Positions 47,211-56,859 of a DNA stretch of 64,000 nucleotides are shown piece by piece. The stretch is from Liolophura sinensis (lineage: Eukaryota; Mollusca; Polyplacophora; Chitonida; Chitonidae). The position numbers were made by a program, and so were the translations under genes. Positions within the stretch are counted from its first letter, which is position 1, and every line of letters begins with the position of its first letter. The notes under the pieces were generated by a model. That model had not been told where the DNA came from, made no database searches, and was given only the letters and a program-made list of their open reading frames with translations. The stretch spans positions 11,372,163-11,436,162 of the forward strand of contig NC_088297.1 of NCBI RefSeq assembly GCF_032854445.1, written 5' to 3'.

Positions 47211-47315
47211 AAGCCTATTTCACCTTACGCAATAGCCCAGAGATGAACCTATTTCACCTTACGAAAGAGCCCAGGCATGAGCCTATTTCACCTTACGAAA
47301 GAGCCCAGGCATGAT
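47211..47315. repeat. 33-bp tandem repeat, three copies
   Basis: Three units of 'cctatttcaccttacg' followed by an 'aagagcccaggcatga' variant; the last two are nearly identical. The period is a multiple of three, which keeps a + strand frame open across it. Confidence 0.9.
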
Positions 47316-49224
47316 ATAAGGTAGATAACCTACAGTTTTCAAGGGTGTTTGCAAACGATTTGCATACTGTTAACTTCTATTTATATCGTTGATATAAACG
47401 GTCGTTCTCTATATGTAGTAACAGTTTGCGTTAGAATGGCCAAAATCATTTATCTGTTTTGCTTCATTGTAAAGTAACTGTGGTATGATCTTCTATGGTC
47501 ACCTACTGCAGTGTTTCGCAACAGATGACACATCAGTCACTTAAAGTAAACGAAACTCCGGGAGTACAGACATGCTTTTGCTACCGGGTGGTATATGTAT
47601 ACTCTTCACTACAATGGAGTGAAGTCAGAGAGGGACAGGTGTGTAAGTAACGACATATAGTTTTGCAACAGAAACACCATTACAACATCCAGAAATGTAA
47701 TTGTCGTCAAAATGGCATCGTTGTGGGAGCAATACAGTGAAAATGAGTGGATAGTAAAACAAATTGTGTGGCCTAGGTATATGTTAAGAAATACGGTGAC
47801 AATTCTTTTGGAGATAAGCACTCGTTGCATGCATGTCTTACAAACAACAATGTTTAATTCTTTATGTAGAAGACGATGCTGGAAGGAGGAAGTGGAATTC
47901 CAGTTATGTCAGATACATCTGGTGAAAATCCCTAAAAAGTAGACGTGATCCAGTTGTCTATAAGTGATCCTTTTTATGTAAAAATGACAAAGATAGCTTC
48001 TTGCATTTATTCTGGTGTACCACGCTGGAATGGGAACTGTTTTTAACAAGCTAACATGTTTTACTCTAAATATACTGTTTAACCTGTCGGAAATTATCGT
48101 GTTTCATACCTGACACGGCACTTACGTTTTAGTCACTTTGACTATAGAGTTGTGTTTGTTATTATATAATATATAATCATGCCGCACATATTTACTTGGC
48201 CTACAAAGCTGTTAAAATCTGGCCATCTTCAAAAGAAGAAAGAAGAAATGAAAGTCAATGCAAACTTGTCTCCTTTTTTCACAATAGTATTGATTGTTCT
48301 TCTTTCAGTTGAATGGGGTGTCGATACACATGCGCACGAATGAATATGGAAACTTGCCGTGTCTAAACTTTCAGTACATAAGAATACATTTGGAAACGAG
48401 ATGTCGTGTCACCCTGTAGCTATCAGGCTGATTTACATGAATAGGATTTCGCTAAACTCTAATTTAACAATCATGTGTCAGTAAAACTTCCCTATAAATT
48501 AATTCAGACTCTTTTTTTTCTCTTTACCCCAATATACTTAACGTGTCTTCAATGGTGTTATCCGCTGTCAAACAGTATATAGGCCTCGCATAGAATGGTA
48601 CTATCTATAAGTGCAAGATGGTTGATCTTGGCGGATGGTAAATGTGAACATATTCTCTCCAGTTACCACAGGTAACTGGGTGTAGGATAGGATTGTCCCT
48701 TTTCCAAATGTAGTTTATCATAGATGACTACATGCACTAAGGAGATTGGAACACATCGATGTGGAATGTTCACATTTCCCCTTCAGCAAGATGGACCCTT
48801 TTGCACTGCATGAAGCTGTCAAACTCATATATATGGACGACGACAGGAATTTTGAAAAAAGAGTGAAGAGGAGGATAGGGTCGACTGTATTCCGGCTTAC
48901 AAGGCGAGTTCGGTGATTGTCTAGGCCCCGGAAGGTTGGGGCCCTTAGAGGGCTTTTGATGCGGACATTGCATATTTTGTCTATATATATATATTACACA
49001 AGGCAGTCGTATGTACACCATTATGTCTCAGTTGATGCCCAATCGGATTGCCTCAAGTTTTCATCTCCCATGCAAAACCTTGAGTGAGTTGTCTCCAGCT
49101 TTTCATAATTTGACCTCAACTCATTTGATTTATTTATATTATTAGAGAGCCCAGGCCCATCGAGCGCAGTTAAATCACTGACACAGTGGCTTATGGAACA
49201 ACTTTCATATATGAAAGATTAGAG
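47316..49224. other. No supported gene upstream of the protease fragment
   Basis: I looked for the serine-protease histidine (TAAHC-type) and aspartate motifs that should precede the exon at 49462 and found neither. A short + strand frame at 48791-48919 starts MDPFALHEAVKLIYMDDDRN but has no recognisable family. Confidence 0.4.
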
Positions 49225-49415
49225 CATAGTGAGTAAAACCAGAGAAGTGACGACGGTGCGCCGTGAAATATATCCTATCCTCAGTTTTCCTCAATCAAAG
49301 TTTTATTCTGACTGTTTATGTATAGGCTTAGAAGTAGAAAATTATACCCCCCGTAGCACCACGGCTTAATTAGAGTTAGGTACGAAATGCACAGTAATGT
49401 TAATAATAATTAGAA
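49225..49415 (+). repeat. DR5 dispersed repeat, copy D
   Basis: Blocks 'gtgagtaaaaccagagaagt', 'cgccgtgaaata', 'agttttattctgactg' and 'gtagcaccacggcttaatta' occur in the shared order. It ends about 50 bp before the protease exon. Confidence 0.75.
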
Positions 49416-49461
49416 TAAAACCGTAACTGGTAGCGTAAGACAATTATATGCTTGTTACCAG

Positions 49462-49482
49462 GGTGACAGCGGTGGTCCCATG
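49462..49482 (+). CDS. Protease catalytic-serine segment
   Basis: Encodes GDSGGPM. The open frame runs on as VSLNGAGALAG, which also fits the family, so the exon probably extends past the GTAAGT at 49483 to at least 49515. Confidence 0.7.
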
Positions 49483-49562
49483 GTAAGTCTTAACGGCGCT
49501 GGGGCTTTGGCTGGGGGGTCGGGGTGTTGTGTGTGTGTGTGTGTGGGGGGGGGACCTGCAAG

Positions 49563-49673
49563 ACGTTATAAGCTTTGGACCACCGTACTGTCAACAGTTC
49601 CCACGGACGGGATATGATGCGGTTCTATCAAATGCCTATAACTTTAAGTCATGGATTCAGGAAAAGATAGAAG
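49563..49673 (+). CDS. Protease C-terminal segment
   Basis: Frame DVISFGPPYC...YDAVLSNAYNFKSWIQEK aligns with the 'G(I/V)VSWG...GVYTRVSNYVDWI' region of chymotrypsin-fold enzymes. The donor after GAA G (49673) is phase 1 and matches the LDLa exon. Confidence 0.75.
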
Positions 49674-50343
49674 GTAAAAAATACATCACACATTAACTTG
49701 CTTATCTTAGATCACAAGGGGCTGGCTTATGATACTTCTCTTCCAATAGGGAGGACAAGCCAGGTATTAGTTCAATCCAAGACAGAGCATTGTTGGCACA
49801 GACTTGACTGTCGCGTCTTCGAATCCACCTGTGTCTCTTTTTGCCGGTGCTTTAAGCTACGAGTTTTTTCAGATATACATGTCATATTATCTGACTGATT
49901 TTAAAGCCCTGATCATACGCAAGAGGTTAGGTTTATGAATGGATGAAATTTGATTGCCTGTTGCAGATCATTGACCTGGTCATTGTCTAGTTACTGACGG
50001 ACTACAGATATGCCACACACCAGACTGATGGAAAACACGAGGTCTTGGGAGAACGTTATACTACGCACAGGATCGTCGTCGACCGCTTATTGACACCAAG
50101 CATTAAGAGAGGGGAATCTAAAGATTCCTTGCCCAAGGCCGGCTTTGAACCCTCATTCTGTGTGTCGAAGGAAAGGAAAGGGCGTTATAGAACGGTAGCT
50201 CCCAGCTATGGCTTTCCGTCTGTGCCTGACAAGAAGAGTTTGTATTCATACAGACCAAGTATTCCAAAACATCTGCGTGCTTTTCCATAAGTAAATGTAA
50301 CGTGTACCTCACTATTATATTTTGTAACTTCTCACTTTGTCAG

Positions 50344-50448
50344 GCTGTGTTTTGGACTGTGGCAACGGTACGTGTACCTATATCCCAACACAGCTGTGTG
50401 ACGGTCTGCGGCAGTGTGCAGACCGTAGAGATGAAATCGAACCTTGTG
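50344..50448 (+). CDS. LDL-receptor class A module exon
   Basis: A 105-nt exon, phase 1 at both ends: GCVLDCGNGTCTYIPTQLCD then GLRQCADRRDEIEPC. It has six cysteines and the CDG...C.D..DE calcium-binding layout; one usual Asp is replaced (RQC instead of a DC pair). A phase-1 symmetrical exon is typical for this shuffled module. Confidence 0.85.
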
Positions 50449-51651
50449 GTAAGCTCAGCCAAAGGACATTCATCCACTAAAGTAGAAAGAAGCCTCTTTC
50501 GAAACGTGATTTTCGGGCTTTACTTTAAATATAAAATCCAAACAAATATATATATCAAATTGATGCCTTCGAACATACCGCTTTACATTTTTTAAAGACT
50601 CTTTGGAGTTTTGGAATGTAGCACAAAAATGTTTTGTGGAATAAAACCCTGGTCTCAACGTTGTCATAGAAAGTGCAGTATTTAAATCGTTGGACATACT
50701 TTTCTCTCCCATATTTTCAATTAAATCATTGTCGATTCACCCTTTAAACTTCAGTTCAGCTTTCTCCACATTACAGGTTAAGTAATTTATCCCTGGATGA
50801 AGACTACATGACTCACTTTACTCGAGTTCTTTTAATGATATCGTTTCACCATTATGCATGGCAATAACAGTCCAGATCTTACATGAAGTCAAAAACAACG
50901 AATGCCTCAATAGATAGGCTACGTAAAACCGCAAGTGTCTAGAAATATTTTAAGTTATTTTATTTTTCTCGGCATTCATGTAAGAAATTTATAAAAGTAA
51001 TTATTTCCACTGGTGTCTATCTGTTAAAACATATTTTATAAAAGCTTTTCAAATTTTTTGGAAACCTGTTAAAACAATGGGTTAAACCTTACTGTAATGA
51101 TTCTGTCAAATTTAACAGTTAGTCATCATTTTTATCCAAATGTTCCGTAAACAAATGGATGAAATCCTTAAGTAGAAAGTGATGTGACATTAAACATAAC
51201 AAAGAGGTCATCACATTTACCCTACTTTAGATGGTTTTTTTTTTACATTTCAGCGTTAACAAAATACTAAAAACATAAAGTTTTCAGGAGATTTTTTCCC
51301 GGACTGTTGCTGTGAATCACACGAACTTGTCTCAGACTTTCAGATGAGAAAATAGTCGCCAGTCAAACTCGTTCCCCTGAGACAAAATGGTGTACCTTGC
51401 ATAACTGACCATACTAAGGCAAATGGTCAAGGTGAGTTGAACATGTCCAATAGGTCTTTTGTTTATTTTTTTTTTAATTTTTGTTTGTCATTTACATCAT
51501 CAAAAAAGGTGTTGCTGTTTCACGTTTTAATTCCGGTACATTTTTTTCTTCTTTTCGTTTGATTGATCTCATTCTTCCGTTACTTAATTTGAATCCTAAT
51601 ATGAATATGTAATGCGTGCTTGTTGAGGACGACTGAAGTTATACCTCTGAT
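50449..51651 (+). other. Possible 3' end of the protease-LDLa gene
   Basis: Two acceptors could join the phase-1 LDLa exon. One follows a long T tract at 51253 and gives ALTKY then stop at 51266-51268. The other, at 51287, gives GDFFPDCCCESHELVSDFQM and a TAG at 51353-51355. I cannot choose between them. No further LDLa or protease module is visible. Confidence 0.3.
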
Positions 51652-51904
51652 ATTTATTTATTTATTTATTTGACTGGTGTTTTACGCCGCACTCAAGAAA
51701 GGCCAGCATTATGTTTGGAGGAAACCGGGCAGAGCCCGGGGGAAACCCACGACCATCAGCAGGCTGCTGACACTTACGGCCGGAGAGGAAGCCAGCATGA
51801 GCTGAACTTGAACTCACAGCGACCGCATTGGTGAGAGACTCCTGGGCCATTACGCTGCGCTAGCGCGCTAACCAACTGAGCCACGGAGGCCCTCCTCTAA
51901 TATT
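51644..51904 (-). repeat. SINE, AAAT-tail family, complete head, internal deletion
   Basis: Complete tRNA-like head at the right end (A-box-like 'gtggctcagttggttagc' on the minus strand), middle segment and tail. The central part of the core (the 'tatttcacttatacgacggc' stretch) is deleted. An 11-bp direct repeat (cctctgatatt at 51644-51654; one change at 51894-51904) bounds the element. Confidence 0.93.
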
Positions 51905-53297
51905 AAACAGGCATTCAATGTGATGTATACCTTCACTTTAACGATATGTATCACCACATATTAGTGGACATATGAATCACAAGTCTCAAGTTCGAATCCC
52001 ACTGAGCGAGTTGCCCTTTATGTTGTATCATACGTGTCGTTAATATTTCTGTATGTCGAACATGTAGGCCTATGTTGGAGATTTTTGGCAAAAAAGTCGC
52101 TAAGCGCAAATCCAATAAAATTTTTGTTGCTTTTTTGTTTGCATAACCTAAAGAACTACTTTTCACATATATCAGAATCGATTGCACATATGTTACCGTT
52201 CAAAATGGTTTCCTAAAATTTATAACACCAGTCGTATCATGACCTTTTTCAACTTTAAAATCGTGCTACCACAATGAATAATGTAGGCGCAAATCTGTAC
52301 TGAAAGGCAATACTTTTAGCTTTTCTTGGTAAATATAGAAAACTGGATTGGATTAGCGCATATGGATTCTTTGCCCAAAATCTTCAACACCAAGTCTTTG
52401 ATAAATATTGTTCATGAACAGCGAGATAGTTTTAGTCATTTTAAAATCTCCATTTCTGAACTAAATTTGAAAGCGACAAAGGTTCACGCTCATGACTTCC
52501 ACGATGTGTCTATATACAAAACTACCGAAGTGGCGCACAGTCACTAACATTTATTCATACTTTGCGTTTTCCGTTACAAATGAAATGTGATATGTAGCAT
52601 GATATAATGTTAAATGCAACAATTTGTCAATTCAATATGGAGCTGGGAAAACCTGTATAATGCATGCTATGTTAATACTTTCAAAAGGTTCAGAAATTTA
52701 ACACTTTAAATAAGGCTTTGAAAATGTTGAAATCTACACTGAAAAAATTAATCTGTTAAAATTGAACAGAAAGTTGGTTATCTGAGTGACTGTCGAATGT
52801 ATTTTTGAGTGTAACATAATCTTTTGTTATCCTGAACCTTTTAGTTGTTTTTCCCGCGATATAAATGTTAACTAAAAATCTTGTTATCAGGTAATATCTT
52901 GTAATCTAGCGGTTTTTTTTACAGCCTGTAAACAATTATTACGTGTCCAAATGTGTTCTATATGTTCGCAGTCGAAGTTTACAAAAGACACATTTGAATC
53001 GTTATGCTCTAACGGAAAATGTTAAGGCGGAAAGAGCATTTTACTAGAAAAGCCTTGGAAAAAAAGGTTAAGAAGAGGCATGTCCAGTGTCACGTGAGTC
53101 GTAAGTTTGGGGCGGAGTGAAGTCAATAAGCACCACTGGGTAAGTGAATTATTTAAAATGTCCTAAACGTAATTGAATTAATTAATAAGTACAACAAAGT
53201 TATGTATTGCATGGAATATCTGCATACTATTTTGGACAGATGTATTGCCAGAACAAAAATAAGAAATAAAATTCTTATCATCACAATTTTATTGACA
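51905..53297. other. No recognisable gene
   Basis: A B-box-like 'aagttcgaatcccact' near 51989 may be an old SINE head. No exon is supported. Confidence 0.45.
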
Positions 53298-53625
53298 GGT
53301 AGATCCAGGATCAGTCCTTGATCGAGTCACACCTAAGACTTTAAAAGAGAAAGTTGTAACTTCCTCGCTTGGCGTTTGGCATGAAGGGGATAGTGCAACG
53401 ACTGGTTGATCCGTATCAGTATAATGGCTCGGGCGGGGCAGCTTACCTGCCTTCGGTAAGTCGTCTCAGTGAAGCAGCACTAAATAAAACAGTGGTGGAA
53501 ATCCGTCCTGCAACAAGGAGGCACATTTCACGTACATGCACCCCAAGGAATCCTTCGTCGTCATATGACTGAAAAATTGTTGAGTACGACGTTAAACCCC
53601 AAGCACTCACTCACTCACTCACAAT
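53298..53625 (+). repeat. SINE, CACT-tail family, nearly full length
   Basis: Starts inside the tRNA-like head ('aggtagatccaggatcagtc'), has the full body ('ttgtaacttcctcgcttggc', 'ggtggaaatccgtcctgcaa'), the core and a CACTCACTCACTCAC tail. The apparent open frame at 53369-53572 belongs to this repeat. Confidence 0.94.
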
Positions 53626-55189
53626 TTTATTCTCTTATGATATCAGTACAGTAATTATGTGAACTGCTTTACACAGAAGTACAAGTAGACACTCGGTTTT
53701 ACAGGATCACGTGCTTAGAATTATTATCGTATTACTCGTATATTAGAATTACCTGACAATATTATATACCGATGTTGTGTTGAACACAAAAATAACACTT
53801 AAGTATTGGATAAGCTAATAGTGTACAATCTTTATTTGAATATAACATGAATACAACACAATTATGTTAATGAGATTTTTGCGGATGACACAATCTACTT
53901 TTAGTGTAATTGTATTTAATTCTGAGTATACATCATATCGTAAAATAATTCCAATATTTCTTTGAGCGTTTCACAAAGTAGGTTCACCTTCTGTTACGTG
54001 TAAACATCCGAGGCAGTTGAAATCGAAGCGGGCTTTGGGAATAATAATATGCGATTCAAAACATTTTGGTTTCGGCTAATATATTATGATATATTAATTC
54101 AATGTCTATAATGACAAACACTCAATATCGAAGTCATGGAAAACTCGAAGAAGCACGTTAAAAGCGAACGCTACTGCAGGCATATGCCAAGGAGAGCGAT
54201 GGCGTTTCTGTAGAGTTAAAGCAAAACAGGTCAGCGCTCTTCGTGCGGATCTGATCATCTCATATCAGGTGACGTAATGCATGAGCCTCGCTTTCGACAT
54301 CGCTGTTGTAAAAAGTATGACGCCCAAGTGTATTACAGACGTAATCTCAACGGAGGAAGTAGCTTAGAATGCCAGATGGTGATATGCTTATCTTGATACT
54401 TAGGACAAAATGTGTGCCATTCATTTGGCTAATTGGCTTATTAGGCTGGTTCCAGGCGGTTCAAAAAATCAAAAAATTCAAAAAATGTTAATTTTCAAAT
54501 TTTATTAACTTACCCTTCCCTTATATACCTTGTCTTATTTCAGAAATAAAGCTGCCCGTAAAATACCAACCACTTGAAGTTACATGTGATGATGTCTTGG
54601 CATTGCCCTCTTAGTTTGTTGAGCTAAAATTAAATGCTTGCGTTTTGATTTGAAATCGTTTTCAACATTATTGCACTTATTTCTTTCCTTTATAATTGAC
54701 GTTTTTAATTTTTTAAACTATACATGTACAAGTTTTCAAGTTTTACTATCATCCGTGGACAAGTATGAAACATGTACGGAGCTTGATCGCTATAATAACT
54801 GCTTCCAAGAGTTAGGGATAAGGAAATTAAACACGAAAATAGTTTGTCTTTACATATTTTTTCTAGAAAGGAATATAGATTTGATCTTACCATATCTTTA
54901 TTATATCTCCCTGTACAAAGCCGTTCTCAAACTTCACATCAGGGTTCTCATTAGTGCACATTCCATAACCGATAATGTTTATCACAATGCCTGTAATGTA
55001 CAGTACCAAGCCTGTTGATATTAAAGTCGACGGCACGACTTTGAAGAGGGACTAAATTCAGATGTCAAATTAACTGGGTGATTTTCACAGAATTAGATTT
55101 CTTCTATGGCCTTCCGGATAAATAATGGTATGCACAAAGTAACGTTGTTGCAAACGTTAGGCCAGTGTAAAGTGTCTTTGGGTACATCT
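53626..55189. other. No supported gene
   Basis: A 126-codon + strand frame (54638-55018) has a hydrophobic start and the segment YETCTELDRYNNCFQELG, but I found no splice or family support. Confidence 0.4.
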
Positions 55190-55560
55190 GTATGGCCAAA
55201 GTCAGTCAGTTTGACGTCATTGTTTCGGATACAATGTCTGTGTCCAGAAAGAGCCTGGTGTAAATTCGTTGTTTGTATTGGGTAAACTGTTATTTCAAGT
55301 ACACTGTCTATGTCTAAACTAACCTGGTGTAACGTTGTTGTTTTGGGTACACTGCCTATGGCTAAACTAAGCTGATGTAACGTCGTTTTGGGTGCACTGT
55401 CTATAGCTAAAATAAGCTGGGGTAACGTTGTTCTTTTGGGCACACTGTCTATAGCTAAACTAAGCTGGGGTAACGTTGTTGTTTTGGGTACACCGTCTAT
55501 GGCTAAATAAGATGATGTAAAGTTGCTGTTTGGAGTATAGGCCCTACTTTCCATGGCTAA
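55190..55560 (-). repeat. 48-bp minisatellite carrying a minus-strand open frame
   Basis: Four good and several diverged units, 48 bp each except one of 45 bp. The minus strand is open across all of them (frame 55093-55617, 174 codons) with a 16-residue period of the type LAIDSVPKTTTLPQLS. The one length change removes exactly one codon. Whether it is translated is unknown. Confidence 0.85.
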
Positions 55561-56542
55561 CATGTCTTGGTTGAACGTTGTTATGGGTGAACTCTTTATG
55601 CACCAAAAGGCGCACAAAAGCGTTAAATGTAAACATTTTGTTCCGAAAGAATTTTTAAATGCACAATGCAGTCATTAGTATGTTATTTATCACCAATTCT
55701 CAGTTTTCTCCTCCTACGGTTTTGCATGATGATGATCTAAATAAGTTCGATATACAGAGATCGATAAACTGCACTTCAATGTAGTTACATTGCATACCTG
55801 ACATGCTATGCCATGACAGCACAGAGAATTTGTCAAGAGATTTTCTGGAAGCGAGCCCCTAGTCAAAATGTTAAGATTAACTCGTGAAAACGAGCCTATA
55901 TCTCATAACATGCGAAACTCGCTCCAGCGCATGATTTCGCCATGCATGGATTTCTCATCTAGGTGGTAGATGGGGGATAGGCTCCCCCATCATTGACACT
56001 TCCTAAAATCAGCCGTGCATAGACACGAAGGCGAAAGTAATGTTTTTAGCAAAATCTATCATAATACACATTATACATCAGCGGATGTATCTGACACTGC
56101 TCTTTTCAAATATGAAATCACATACAATATTTTTTTTTCACAGCTATTAACATAAAATATTTCTTGGAAATATTTTAGGATTTAATAGGAAATTTATATC
56201 CGTATGAGAAAACCGTCTGACCTTATGTGGAAGTAGCCAATGAAATCCACTTCTGCTGACGTCAGTTGGCCCGTATGCTGCATGCATTGCTTCAACGGAA
56301 CTGCACTGTCCAACCAATGTAGATAAATCCTTTTAAACATAGAGCCATGATCAAACTGATCAGACTCCAAATTTATCATGCCTCCAATCACAGTCGTCGT
56401 TAATATTTATCACCATTTAAGTGTTTAAACAGCTTTAAACACTATAATGATAATAAAAAAAATAATAAAAAGAGCAAAATCAGATCTTTCAGGTGAATAT
56501 ATTTATGTATATGTGTTTTTTTTTTTGGCTAATACTTTTCTT
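55561..56542 (-). other. 3' flank of the OATP gene, no other gene
   Basis: Includes the probable 3' UTR just below 56543. I see no canonical AATAAA on the minus strand close to the stop. Confidence 0.45.
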
Positions 56543-56859
56543 TCAATACTTCGTTTCCTTCCCAGTCGGCTTGACGTTCAATAGCTCGGGTTCTCCGTTC
56601 GCTGACACAGTTGTTACAGAGGTGGCTATGCTTTTAGACATAGAATCACTTTCTTCATCCTGAGGATTGTGGGCTAGCAAGGCAAAAAAGATGAGAACGG
56701 CCGACAGGAAGAATAATCCCATGTTGGTGCCGAAGATTTTGAAGCGGAAGGCACTCAGGTCATAGTGTGCGCATGCGCCCGTACCAGCACAGGTTTCATG
56801 CCATATTGAACAGACTGAGTCGACGATCGCCCCGTAAACAACCGGTGCAGGGAAGTGAC
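56543..56859 (-). CDS. OATP last exon: TM11 end, TM12 and cytoplasmic tail
   Basis: Enters in phase 1 with HFPAPVVYGAIVDSVCSIWH, the strongly conserved 'PaPi.fG.iiD..C..W' motif. It continues through GACAHYDLSAFRFKIFG and a hydrophobic TM12 (NMGLFFLSAVLIFFALLAHN) to a Ser/Thr-rich tail ending KETKY and TGA at 56543-56545. Confidence 0.95.

Larger units (their letters stand above)
49462..50448 (+). pseudogene. S1 serine protease C-terminal part with LDLa module, frame disturbed
   Basis: After 'gttaccag' at 49461 the frame gives GDSGGPM, the catalytic-serine motif of chymotrypsin-family proteases, at the intron position common in that family. Further on, DVISFGPPYCQQFPRTGYDA and FKSWIQEKIEG (49563-49673) form the usual protease C-terminus. 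A phase-1 intron leads to a six-cysteine LDLa module (50344-50448). Between GDSGGPM and VISFG lies a GT repeat plus a G run that leaves the two halves out of frame (49 nt between the aligned ends). Splicing at GTAAGT (49483) to an AG at 49562 also fails on phase. No His or Asp exons were found. It may be a decaying gene, or the G run may be miscounted in the assembly. Confidence 0.7.

Noticed and set aside
48791-48919. Short frame MDPFALHEAVKLIYMDDDRN
   Set aside because: I considered the start of a Harbinger-type or similar transposase, but there are no downstream catalytic motifs or terminal repeats.
54638-55018. 126-codon + strand frame with YETCTELDRYNNCF
   Set aside because: Length is near chance expectation for this AT-rich sequence; no splice or family support.
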